Below are positions 35,201 through 43,928 of a DNA stretch of 64,000 bases, in pieces (within the stretch, counting starts at the first letter, position 1; every line of letters starts with the position of its first letter). Source of the DNA: Streptomyces fragilis (GTDB taxonomy: Bacteria; Actinomycetota; Actinomycetes; Streptomycetales; Streptomycetaceae); the NCBI RefSeq assembly GCF_003112515.1, contig NZ_BEVZ01000002.1, positions 1,116,001-1,180,000 of the forward strand, read 5' to 3'. The notes under the pieces are model-generated. The model saw only the letters and a list, made by a program, of their open reading frames with translations, was not told the DNA's origin and searched no databases. Position numbers and translations under genes: made by a program.

Positions 35201-36991
35201 GTCGGAGCCGTCCTGCCCGGCTCCGGCGAGGGTGAGGGCGGTGATCCGGCCGTCGGCCAGGGCCAGCTTGACGTGGTAGCCGCCGGAGTGGACCAGGGCG
35301 AGGGGGAGACCGTCGTCGGTGCGGTCGATGGTGATGGTGTGGCTGTTGCGGTCGGTGAGGGAGGTCAGCCAGGCGGTGCCGTCGCCGCCGGGCTCGCTGT
35401 CGTGCGGGGCGGTGAAGCGGCGGACCAGGCCGGTGTCGGGGTCGGTGAGCGTGTAGTCGCCGTCGCCTTCGCGTTCCAGCAGGGTGCGGGCCGTGCCGGA
35501 GTCCGGGCGGGTGGGGGAGCCGGGGACGGGGTGGGGGTAGGTGATCAGCAGGCCGTCCGGGGTGGCGTGGACGACACCGATCGCGTCGACCGTCAGGCTT
35601 TCGTCGGCGGTGCAGGTCCATGCGGGGCCGAGGAAGCGGCCTGACGGGTTGCCGGACTCGGTGCGGCGGGTGAACGTCAGGGGCAGGATGCCGGGCAGTG
35701 CGACGTCGGTCTGCGGGAGGAACATCCGGCCCGAGGCGAGGTCGACGGGGTCGGTGCCGTCGGTGGTCCGTGAGTGGTCGGGGCGGTTGTGGGTGCCGTC
35801 GGGGACGTCGTCGAGCAGCCGGCGCAGCCGCGCGGCCTTCGAGGCGTCCGCGGCTATGCGCACGCCCTTGACCGCCGCGCCTCCACCGCCGGTCGCTGCG
35901 GTGAGCGCCAGGTCGGGTATGAGCCTGCCGAAGCCCTCCGAAGGGTCCTTCATGAAGTCGCTGACCATCTGCTTGCCGGTGCCGACGGGGTCGTTGACGG
36001 CGACCACGAGACCGGCGGCCAGACTGTTCAGATTGGTGGTGTACTCGGCGGGGTGGGTGATGTTGTACGGGTCGAGCGGGTTGATGCCGCGGACGAAGTT
36101 CACCAGCCCGGCGGTGCCCTTGATGATGCCACCGCCGACGTGGTCGCCCATGATCTGCATCTCCTGCAGACCGGACAGCGCCTGCTCCGCGTAGGACGGC
36201 TTCTGCGGGGCGGTGTCCCGGGCGGCGCGGACGGCACTGCGGGCCGTCTCTGCGGCGGTGTTCCGCTGCTTGCGGGCGTCGGCGAGGATGTCCTGCGCGT
36301 CCTGCATCAGCTTCTTGCCCGGATCGGCAAACGTCGGCGAGGGGCGCGGGGGCAGGCCGCCGGCCGGGTACTTCTCCGGGTCGGCGTTGTGACGGTCGAC
36401 GGCCTTGTTGAAGTCGTCGATCTTCTTGCGGTGGGCGTCGGCCGCTTCTTCGGAGGCTTTGACGCCTTCCTTCCACTTGTCGATCGCGGTCTGCGCCTGC
36501 CCCTGTGCCCAGGTGACGGTCCCGGCGAACGCCTCGAGTGCGGCGGCGGCCTTCTCGCAGGCGTCCGCGCCGGTGAACCACTTCGGCGGCTGCGTGCTCA
36601 CCGCCTTGCGCAGCGCCTCGGCCGCCTCGCCCTTCAGCTTGGAGGAGTCCAGGCCGCGCAGGCCCTCGCCGGCGTTGTCGAACGCGCTCTGGAAGCCGCG
36701 CAGCTTCTCGGCCGTGGAGCGGATCTTGTCGGCGCTGCCGTAGATGAGCTTGGTCTTGTCCTCACTCTGTCCGAGGTCCATCTCGTCGACCTCGGCGCCC
36801 ATCCGGTTGGCCACCGAACGCGACTGCTCACGCACCCAGTCCGCACCGGACTCCCAGCCGACGTCGTCGAGCCGGTCGGCGGTCCAGTCGCCCGCGCCCT
36901 CGATCTTGTTGCCGGCCCACTCGACGCCGTCCTCGACGGCGTCCTCCACCGAGTCCGGCGTGATGTCCCTGATGAAGTCGCCGAAACCCAT
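32270..36991 (-). CDS. RHS polymorphic toxin with HYD1-type ADP-ribosyltransferase tip
   Basis: This 1573-residue protein has four parts. The N-terminal 350 residues are helical with no signal peptide, typical of actinobacterial toxins exported with WXG100-like partners. A DUF6531-like module follows ([30 protein letters not shown]). About 30 YD repeats run from roughly 570 to 1330 and build the RHS shell. The core boundary is [36 protein letters not shown]. The tip (about 1450-1573) has [22 protein letters not shown] and [12 protein letters not shown], the HYD1 ADP-ribosyltransferase signature. It is intact and embedded in a four-gene operon. Confidence 0.88.
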   Translation of the reverse strand: [1573 protein letters not shown]

Positions 36992-36993
36992 GC

Positions 36994-37641
36994 TCAGTTC
37001 CCCCCGTGCTCACCGCTCTGCTGCTGTTGTTGCTGCTGGGCGCGTTCCTCGGGCGACGGCCCGAACGTGTCGTCGAGTGCCTGGTTCCACTGGTCGTCGG
37101 TGATGCCGAGCGCCTGGTTGAGCATGTCCGCCTGGCGGCCGCCCTGCCCCTCCGTCATCACCGTGCGGCCGGTGTCCTTCCAGGTCTGCTCGATGTCCTG
37201 ACCGGCTTGCTCGAAGGACTCCTTGCTCCAGTCCGGATCCAGGTAGTCGGGCGTGAAGACCTCGCCCCAATCCTGCTGGGCGATCTCCTCCTCCGTGGCG
37301 TGAGGATTGCCGCCCGCCAGCGCGTTCACCCCCACCTTGAGCGTGCCCTCGACGTACTGGTCGTGCTCCCACTGCGTGCCCGCCGCCAGGCCCAGACGGT
37401 TGGCGATCGCGGACGCGTCGCTCACCAGGGCCCGCACACCCCACTCCCACCGCTCGCAGAAGTCCTCGAAATCGACGGACAGGCCGTGGTGGCCGGCCTC
37501 CATGCCGGTCATCGCCAGCGACGAGAAACCCTTGCCCATCACCGACCCGGTGGCCCCGCCGAGGTCGCCGAGCTGGTCGATGGTCGCGCCCACGCCCTGC
37601 GTGAACTTGGCCACCGACGCCTTGTCGAAATTGAGGTCCAT
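36994..37641 (-). CDS. WXG100/ESX-like partner protein of the RHS toxin
   Basis: The 215-residue protein starts MDLNFDKASVAKFTQGVGATIDQLGDLGG and contains FEDFCERWEWGVRALVSDASAIANRLG, a helix-turn-helix hairpin of ESX type (WXG-like WEWG). The tail is long, acidic and Gln-rich (AQQQQQQQS). Its stop is two bases from the toxin start, so the two are coupled. It is probably co-secreted or a targeting partner. ATG 37641 is preferred; a start about 33 bases further upstream is possible. Confidence 0.72.
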   Translation of the reverse strand: MDLNFDKASVAKFTQGVGATIDQLGDLGGATGSVMGKGFSSLAMTGMEAGHHGLSVDFEDFCERWEWGVRALVSDASAIANRLGLAAGTQWEHDQYVEGTLKVGVNALAGGNPHATEEEIAQQDWGEVFTPDYLDPDWSKESFEQAGQDIEQTWKDTGRTVMTEGQGGRQADMLNQALGITDDQWNQALDDTFGPSPEERAQQQQQQQSGEHGGN

Positions 37642-37645
37642 GCCG

Positions 37646-38065
37646 TCACCGCCCACGGCCGTCCTCCTCCGCATTGGTGTCCACGGCTGCGGCGTCGGGG
37701 ACGATGCCGGTCACCGGCGGAAAGAACATCGACCCGTCCTGCGTCGCGATGTCGACCGCCAGCCCGGCCGGCTCACCCAGGCCCGGCACGATCTCGTCCA
37801 CGATCCGCGCACCCAGCAACGCCGCGTACTCCAACGGCCGGTCACCCGCACCGCGTTCCCGCGCGAACCGCGCCAGCGCCTCCTCATCGGTGAAGGCACA
37901 GATCCACCGCACACCACCCGAATGCGCCGACCACAAACCGCCACCGCCGTCGGACGGCACCAGCAGAACCGACCGGCGCATCTCGCCGACCAAGGCCCGC
38001 GGATTCCCGGCACCCGCTCTGTGCTCCGCGATCCGCTCGGCGAGCGCCGTCCTCGCCTGCTCCAT
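37646..38065 (-). CDS. SseB-like protein
   Basis: The 139-residue protein has EMRRSVLLVPSDGGGGLWSAHSGGVRWICAFTDEEALARFARERG, the typical core of SseB N-terminal-like domains, followed by LGARIVDEIVPGLGEPAGLAVDIATQ. Such genes often sit in front of WXG100/polymorphic toxin genes in Streptomyces. The gene ends four bases before the ESX-like gene. ATG 38065 gives the family-like start; an upstream extension is unlikely. Confidence 0.75.
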   Translation of the reverse strand: MEQARTALAERIAEHRAGAGNPRALVGEMRRSVLLVPSDGGGGLWSAHSGGVRWICAFTDEEALARFARERGAGDRPLEYAALLGARIVDEIVPGLGEPAGLAVDIATQDGSMFFPPVTGIVPDAAAVDTNAEEDGRGR

Positions 38066-38498
38066 GGCCCCTCCCACGTCCTGGATCACTGCTGGCACCG
38101 TAGAACAGGACGCATGTTCGGAAGAGCCGGTTCGGTGCTGCAGTCGGAGTTGTCTCAATCTCGATTCCCGCAGTGGCTAATCGGAATGAGGCCCGCAGGT
38201 CAACAAGTGCTGCGAGCCGTCTGCCTTTGAGGCACGCCTGCCATCTCTCATCCCTCCGCAGTGGTGAGCCCGGAACGCTCACGGCGATCCGCTTGGCGTA
38301 TTCGCTGCTTCGCCTCGTTGGGCGGAATCCTGACCTGGGGGTCGGGCGTCCGTCAAAGTCGCCATGACGACGTCCGCCCCGCTGTCTGTTGCGGCGCGTC
38401 AGCCCTTCTTTGGCAGGGGGGAACGTCTGTAGGCCCTCCCGCCGTTGCTTGAGTCGGCGCGCTCACTTACAGAAGAAGCTGTCGCTGGGCGACCACGA

Positions 38499-38550
38499 GC
38501 GTATCGTTGGCGGGCGACTCACCCCTCGGACACACACTCCAACGATACGC
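38499..38550. other. 52-bp palindromic attachment-like site (copy 2)
   Basis: Arms GCGTATCGTTGG (38499-38510) and CCAACGATACGC (38539-38550) flank a 28-base core that contains CCCCTCGGACA, shared with the tRNA-Leu 3' end. The flanking sequence to the right matches copy 1 for about 100 bases. Both arms present is what an intact serine-recombinase attP site looks like. Confidence 0.65.
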
Positions 38551-38890
38551 ATGCGAGGGCCTCGACCTGACGGTCGCGGTCCTCGTCGCGTTTTCGTAGC
38601 TGACGGTGACTCCCAGGGCTTCGTAGAGCGCCGCTTTGCCTCGGGATCGGCGCTGGCGCTCTGCAGTCGGTGTGCGACCTCTCCGAGGTTCTTGGTGATC
38701 TCGGTGATCCTTCTCCGTGAGCGGCCTCTCGATTTCGCGCGCAGCTTTGTCCCCGGTGGCGGTGATCCTCTGAGCTCCGCCTTTGTGAGACTCGTGAGGG
38801 AGGCGAGCGCTTTCTTGTGTCCTTGCCGGTTGGCAGGGCCGATCGTCTTCGCTGGGGGAGGACGGCGGTGGCCGACCGCCGGCACTGCAG
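38551..38890 (-). pseudogene. C-terminal remnant of a serine recombinase (copy 2)
   Basis: The minus-strand frame gives ITEITKNLGEVAHRLQSA, then, after a frameshift, ATKTRRGPRP matching the third-frame version of the recombinase C terminus at 26.2 kb. It ends at the palindromic site. It is more degraded than copies 1 and 3. Confidence 0.55.
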
Positions 38891-38954
38891 GATCTTCGGG
38901 CAGTTGACGTGATCGAGTGACGCGAAGTGCCGTTATTCAGACATCATCGACTGT

Positions 38955-40628
38955 ATGCAGAAGCTCGAAGCGCACGAGATGCCCTTGCACAAGGTGTTCA
39001 GCAGTGACTACGACTTCCAGATCCCCGATTATCAGCGTCCATACGCATGGCAGGAGGAGCAAGCGGTACAGCTGCTGACGGACCTGCGGGAAGCTCTGGA
39101 CAGGAAGCCGGACGAGCCGTACTTTCTCGGGTCCATCGTGCTCGTCAAGAGCAGTGGAGTCCCCAAGGCTGACGTCATTGACGGCCAGCAGCGCCTCACA
39201 ACATTGACGATCGTTCTTTCGGTCTTGCGTGACCTCACAGAGGAGCCCGAACTCCGCGACGAGTTGGACCGATTGGTCATGGAGCCTGGCGCCAAGATCC
39301 GCGGACTGGCCCCGAGGCCCCGACTCACCCTGCGCAGTCGCGACGCCGACTTCTTCGAGAAGTACGTTCAGACCAAGGGCGCGGTGGGCACCCTGCTCAC
39401 CCTGAAGGAGGAGGCCTTGCGCACGGATGCGCAGAAGGCCATCCTCCGTAACACCACCGTTCTGCACCGCAGTCTCACCGAGCTGACCGAGGAAGAGCGC
39501 CTGGAGTTGGCGCAGATGCTCGCAGGCCGGACCTTCTTGGTTGTCGTCAGTACTCCCGACCTCGAGAGCGCGCACCGCATCTTCAGCGTGATGAACTCGC
39601 GCGGCTTGGACCTGTCGCCGACGGACATCTTCAAGTCACAGATCATCGGAGATCTTGACGCCGAAGCGTCCGAAGCGTGCGCCATCGTATGGGAGGACGC
39701 CGAGGAGATGCTGGGGCGGGACGGCTTCGCCGAACTCTTCCTGCACCTGCGGATGATTTACGCCAAGAAGCGAGGAGAGCAGGAACTGCTGAAGGAGTTC
39801 CCCGACCAGGTGCTCAGCCGCTACCTGCCCGACAGGGCCGAGGTCTTCGTCAACGAGGTGCTCCAGCCCTACGCAGAGGCATACGCTCAGATCCGGGAGG
39901 CTCGCTATGAAGTCGCCGCCGGCGCCGAGTCCGTGAACGCTTGGTTCAGGAGGCTCCTGCAGCTGGACAACAACGACTGGCGCCCTCCGGCTCTGTGGGC
40001 ACTGCGTCACCACGAGGGTGACGTTGAGTGGCTCAACGCCTTCATGCGTGCCCTGGAGCGGTTGGCCGCCAGTATGTTCGTCCGCCGCGTCTACACGACA
40101 CCCCGCGTCACACGCTACGCGGAGCTGCTCCGCCAACTCGATGACCGCCAGGGCCTGGACTCCCCGGCTCTTGAGTTGAAGGACGACGAGAAGAGGGACA
40201 CCAAGGCAAGGCTTGACGGTGATCTCTATCTGGTCGGCAAGATCCGCAAGTACGTCCTGCTCCGTCTCGACGAGTTGCTGGCTCGTGGCCAGGGTGTGAG
40301 GTACGACCATCCCCTCATCACCGTTGAACACGTCCTGCCGCAGAACCCGAGGGAGAACTCGCAGTGGATCGAGCTGTTCGACGAGGACCAGCGTGCACAC
40401 TGGACACACCGCTTGGGGAACCTCGTACTGCTCAACCGCGCCAAGAATTCAGCGGCGCAGAATTACGATTTCGCCCTCAAGAAGGCCAAGTACTTCACCG
40501 GTCGTGGGGGAGTGGTCCCGTTCGCTCTGACCAGCCAGGTACTCCAGCACAGTGAATGGACCCCCGCAGTACTCAAGGCCAGGCAGGACGAACTGATGGG
40601 GGTGCTGTCCAAGGAGTGGTGCTTGTGA
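38955..40628 (+). CDS. DUF262/DUF1524 (GmrSD-type) nuclease-like protein
   Basis: The 557-residue protein has the DUF262 ParB-like module at the N terminus (VFSSDYDFQIPDYQRPYAWQEEQ, then the signature DVIDGQQRLTTLTI and FSVMNSRGLDLSPTDIFKSQII) and a C-terminal HNH (DUF1524) domain: TVEHVLPQNP followed by HRLGNLVLLNRAKNSAAQNYDF. GmrSD fusions of this kind cut modified (glucosylated or methylated) phage DNA using nucleotide cofactors. The protein is complete. ATG 38955 has no clear ribosome-binding site, so a leaderless transcript is possible. No separate partner gene is needed. Confidence 0.88.
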   Translation: MQKLEAHEMPLHKVFSSDYDFQIPDYQRPYAWQEEQAVQLLTDLREALDRKPDEPYFLGSIVLVKSSGVPKADVIDGQQRLTTLTIVLSVLRDLTEEPELRDELDRLVMEPGAKIRGLAPRPRLTLRSRDADFFEKYVQTKGAVGTLLTLKEEALRTDAQKAILRNTTVLHRSLTELTEEERLELAQMLAGRTFLVVVSTPDLESAHRIFSVMNSRGLDLSPTDIFKSQIIGDLDAEASEACAIVWEDAEEMLGRDGFAELFLHLRMIYAKKRGEQELLKEFPDQVLSRYLPDRAEVFVNEVLQPYAEAYAQIREARYEVAAGAESVNAWFRRLLQLDNNDWRPPALWALRHHEGDVEWLNAFMRALERLAASMFVRRVYTTPRVTRYAELLRQLDDRQGLDSPALELKDDEKRDTKARLDGDLYLVGKIRKYVLLRLDELLARGQGVRYDHPLITVEHVLPQNPRENSQWIELFDEDQRAHWTHRLGNLVLLNRAKNSAAQNYDFALKKAKYFTGRGGVVPFALTSQVLQHSEWTPAVLKARQDELMGVLSKEWCL

Positions 40629-42353
40629 TATCCGGACGGTACCCGGCTGGGTTCGGGAGCGTCCTGGCCGCGCGTGCTCGACACGGTGTTGTCTGGTGAT
40701 GGCGCACCAACCGGGATAGCGCTCGGACCAGTAAGGGTCCCACCCCGAGCTGTACTCGTAGCCGGCGGGCGAGTCGGCGAACTGGGTGAAAAGGTCGCCG
40801 GCCATCCGATGCAGGACCCAGGCCAGTTCGTGGCGGCTGACCAGGTCGACAGGCAGTGCCTCGAAGCCGTGTGCCGCGCCGAGCAGTGCGCCGGTCACAC
40901 AGGCGACGGAGTCCCCGTCCGGTGCTCTGGCGGCGAAGCGCAGGGCGGCGGCGACCTGGTCCCGGCCGGGGAAGGACGCGGCCACGTAGAGGCCCCCGAG
41001 CAGGGCCGACGGGGCGGTCACGTCCGGGGCGAGCTTCGCGAGCCGTCCCGGCTCGACGGGATGGGCCTCGGCACTCTGCAGCGCGGTCTCGAGCTGGTCC
41101 AGCTCATGGCCGGTCAGGCGGCCGTCGGACTTGACGAGCGCTCGGATGCCTGCCCGCAGCGCTTCCCGCGCTCCGCCCCGCCGGTTGTGAGCCGATTCAT
41201 CGGCGTGGGTCAGGCAGTGACCGACCAGCACGACCGCGTGAACGGTGGCGGACTGAGCGGCCTGGTCCCCGTGGGTCAGGCCGGCGATCTCCCGAGCCAG
41301 TTCAGCCGACGTACCCAGGCCCTCGGCGGCATGGACGACGGCGACGGGGAGAGTACGGGTGAGCGCGTGACACCCGCGACTGGCCGTCGGACTACCCTGC
41401 TCGATCTTGGACAGCGCCTTCACGGTCGACGGTGCCGAGCCGCGCCGCTCGGCCAACGCGGGCACCCGGGCGAGCCATCCGTCCGGCCATAGCTCCGCGC
41501 TGTCGGCCCACCGCTTCCGCATCCGCTCGACCTCGAGCCCCTGCAGAGCCATCCACCGGCTGCAGGCGTGCCACACCACCGACGGCGGGTGACAGACGCC
41601 TCGCAGCTGCCCGCGTACCCACGCCCGGATGGTGCCCTCGGCGGTGAAGCAGGCCAGCTGGGTGCTCACCCCGGCCTGCAGCGGTCCCTCGTCCGGCAGC
41701 TTGCCGCCCGCAGCGCCCAGCGTGTCGCCCAGCGCCAGCCCGAGCATCATTCCGCGGACCCGGGACACCGCGTCCTTCCGCCGCACGAACTGCGTCGGTT
41801 CCACCGGCTCTGAATCCAGCAGCTCCTGCCGCTGCCCGGCAGCGGTGTCCTGCGAGGGGACGGCCCGCTCGCTCGCCGCTCGCCCGGGCGCGGCGTATCC
41901 GGCGGTCAACTCGTGCACCGCCTCCTGCATCTCCGGGTGGTACGGCAGTGTCCAGCCGGCGTGCAGCGCCTCGCGCAGGTCGTTCAGCGCGGACGCGGAC
42001 GCGGAGTCGGTGCCGGTGGCCAGGCAGCTGTAGAGCGCAGCCACGGCCGGCGTCCGGCTCTGCCCGGCGAGACGGTGGAGCAGGACCCGCTTACCCTCCT
42101 CGCGCAGCCGCAGCACCTGACGGGCGGCCTGATCCAGGACGTAGTGGGGGTTGGCGTTCTCTCCCTGACTGTCGACCAGCCAGACACGGACGTGCTCGAT
42201 GTCGTTGCCGGGCAGGACCGGGTCGGTGCCGACGCGGCACAGCGAGTCCACGGCGTCGACCGAGACCGGCTCGGACCCCTGGGCCAGGGCCAAAGGTTCC
42301 CCAGCACCACCCGGGATCGTGCGGGTGCGGGACCGCGAAAGCGGTATGAGCAC
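40449..42353 (-). CDS. ADP-ribosylglycohydrolase with inactive phosphatase-like N-terminus (probably a decaying gene)
   Basis: The frame has, first, a phosphatase-like segment (DIEHVRVWLVDSQGENANPHYVLDQAARQVLRLREEGKRVLLHRLAGQSRTP). Then comes an ADP-ribosylglycohydrolase domain (RVRGMMLGLALGDTLGAAGG, STQLACFTAEGTIRAW, LTHGDQAAQSATVHA, DGDSVACVTGALLGAAHG) that keeps most metal/ADP-ribose motifs. The phosphatase loop reads HRLAGQSR, so its Cys is Arg. The family end (YWSERYPGW) is at about 40710; the frame then runs antisense into the DUF262 gene, so the native stop is lost. Upstream sequence continues the family in another frame. Confidence 0.6.
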   Translation of the reverse strand: MLIPLSRSRTRTIPGGAGEPLALAQGSEPVSVDAVDSLCRVGTDPVLPGNDIEHVRVWLVDSQGENANPHYVLDQAARQVLRLREEGKRVLLHRLAGQSRTPAVAALYSCLATGTDSASASALNDLREALHAGWTLPYHPEMQEAVHELTAGYAAPGRAASERAVPSQDTAAGQRQELLDSEPVEPTQFVRRKDAVSRVRGMMLGLALGDTLGAAGGKLPDEGPLQAGVSTQLACFTAEGTIRAWVRGQLRGVCHPPSVVWHACSRWMALQGLEVERMRKRWADSAELWPDGWLARVPALAERRGSAPSTVKALSKIEQGSPTASRGCHALTRTLPVAVVHAAEGLGTSAELAREIAGLTHGDQAAQSATVHAVVLVGHCLTHADESAHNRRGGAREALRAGIRALVKSDGRLTGHELDQLETALQSAEAHPVEPGRLAKLAPDVTAPSALLGGLYVAASFPGRDQVAAALRFAARAPDGDSVACVTGALLGAAHGFEALPVDLVSRHELAWVLHRMAGDLFTQFADSPAGYEYSSGWDPYWSERYPGWCAITRQHRVEHARPGRSRTQPGTVRISQAPLLGQHPHQFVLPGLEYCGGPFTVLEYLAGQSERDHSPTTGEVLGLLEGEIVILRR

Positions 42354-42576
42354 CCTCGGGCATCCGCGACACCGAGGGCCACCCCTGCGGGTCGTCTGCG
42401 CCGCCCCTGGCGGTGCGGACCGCGAGTCCGACCAGGTCGGGCGCGGTGAGGCCGGGCCATCCGCTCACGTCCTGCTGCCACTGCAGCGGAATGCCCGAGC
42501 AGCCCCAGCGCGCGCCGAGCAGGGCGCCCGCGATCGCGGGATGGCCATGTGCCATGCCTAGCACGCACGCGGGCAT
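42340..42576 (-). pseudogene. 5' remnant of the ADP-ribosylglycohydrolase gene
   Basis: In a different frame, HGHPAIAGALLGARWGCSGIPLQWQQDVSGWPGLTAPDLVGLAVRTARGG and PSVSRMPEGAHTAFAVPHP read as the N-proximal part of the same kind of protein. The frame shifts near 42335 to join the part that carries the phosphatase-like segment. The upstream start is missing. A single frameshift and a lost start explain the disruption. Confidence 0.55.
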
Positions 42577-42869
42577 CTTGCGGGCCCCTGACCGCCCGGT
42601 TTCTCGGCGAGCCGCTCAGGAACCGCCCCGGAAACCTCCACCGGGCGCGCCGTCTGCGTATTCTGCAACGCGGTGAAGCTCCCCCAGGGGGCAGCCGGCA
42701 CCACATGTCGTGCCGGCTGTACGGGGGATCAGCGGCACCACCGTTGCACCGCGACTCGCCGGGTGGCGAAGCTCTCGGCGCACCACCGACCACAGTCCCG
42801 CGTCCGGCACAAACGAGCAGCCGCAACGTACGGGATGGCTCACGACATACCCAGACTGGGGGCAACGAC

Positions 42870-43928
42870 ATGACTCTCTCTGCTTACGAACAGAAGGAGT
42901 GGGACCGGCTGCAGAACCGGAAGGAGGACGCTCTGGGCAAGCAGGCGCGGCAGCTCATTCCGCAGCAGGCCAGGGAACGCTTCGCCGCGCTCGGGGAGAA
43001 GGCCAAGAACGTCCCGGGAGCCGACAAAGTGACGGCCGCGTACCACGGAGCGGCGAGAGGGGTCGGCAAGGCCGTCGGAGACACCGCGAGCCGGACGGTG
43101 AGCAAGAAGCGCGTCATCGCCCAGTACCAGCGAGCCGGGCACGAGATCACCGAGCTGGACGAGATCCGGCGTCTGGATCTCCGTGTGGTCGACGCCGTGG
43201 CGAAGCAGAACCTGGTGCGCTACGGCCATGCCCTCTCGGCTGCCGCGACCGGCCTCACCTCCGGCGCCGTCGTGACCGGTGGGGAACTGCTTGCCGGAGC
43301 CGGGTCGGTGGCCGGAGCCGGTGTGGCGGCCGCGCCGGGAATCGGCACGGTGGCGGGTGCGATGGCCGCGGACGCGACGCTCATGCTCGGTCTCTCGACG
43401 CGGACAGTCTCTTCGACCGCACTCTGCTACGGCTATGACCCGCGCGATCCCGAAGAGGAAGTCTTCGTGATGTCCGTGATCGCCCTCGGGCTCTCCGTGG
43501 GCACGTCGGCGAAGGCCGCCGCCTACGCGGAACTCTCGCAGCTCACCCAGATGCTGGTGAGGAACGTGCCGTGGGCCAAGCTGAACGAGAAGGTGCTCGT
43601 CAAGATCGCCCAACGCTTCGCGGAGAAGTTCGGGCATAACTTGGTCAAGAGGAAGCTGGGTCAGTTCGTCCCCGTCGCGGGCATGATCGTCGGCGCGGGC
43701 CTGAGCTACAGGCTGATCGACCAGATCGCCGTCGCGGCGCGTGACGCGTACCGCGAACGCTTCCTTGTGGAGAAGTCGGGTGGCGACCTGATCGTCGACC
43801 TCGATTTCGACAAGGCCCGCGACGCCGAGGACGACCAGGAGATTCGCGTGATCCAGCTGCTCCGTGAGGAGGACGCACTGCCGACCTCTTCGCCGTCGCC
43901 CGACGACCAGGATGAGTCGCTTGCCTGA
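42870..43928 (+). CDS. EcsC-family protein
   Basis: The 352-residue protein has the EcsC layout: a charged helical start (LSAYEQKEWDRLQNRKEDAL), a central Ala/Gly-rich hydrophobic stretch (SAAATGLTSGAVVTGGELLAGAGSVAGAG, then PGIGTVAGAMAADATLMLGLSTRTVSS), and VRNVPWAKLNEKVLVKIAQRFAEKFGHNLVKRKLGQFVPVAGMIVGAGLSYRLID, which is the family's most conserved part. The role is unclear; EcsC was first named for an ABC-associated gene in Bacillus. ATG 42870 is preferred. It lies alone in the island between decaying genes. Confidence 0.82.
   Translation: MTLSAYEQKEWDRLQNRKEDALGKQARQLIPQQARERFAALGEKAKNVPGADKVTAAYHGAARGVGKAVGDTASRTVSKKRVIAQYQRAGHEITELDEIRRLDLRVVDAVAKQNLVRYGHALSAAATGLTSGAVVTGGELLAGAGSVAGAGVAAAPGIGTVAGAMAADATLMLGLSTRTVSSTALCYGYDPRDPEEEVFVMSVIALGLSVGTSAKAAAYAELSQLTQMLVRNVPWAKLNEKVLVKIAQRFAEKFGHNLVKRKLGQFVPVAGMIVGAGLSYRLIDQIAVAARDAYRERFLVEKSGGDLIVDLDFDKARDAEDDQEIRVIQLLREEDALPTSSPSPDDQDESLA

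Noticed and set aside
34000..36500. Repetitive DNA in the RHS gene as a possible CRISPR array
   Set aside because: The repeats are degenerate YD-motif codons of uneven length, not identical repeats with spacers; no cas gene is present.
34835..37201. Plus-strand frames inside the RHS gene
   Set aside because: Val/Gly-rich reverse images of YD repeats; no start signals or motifs.
38230..38500. Possible small gene before the copy 2 site
   Set aside because: Frames are short and Arg/Ser-rich with no ribosome-binding site; better seen as junction debris.
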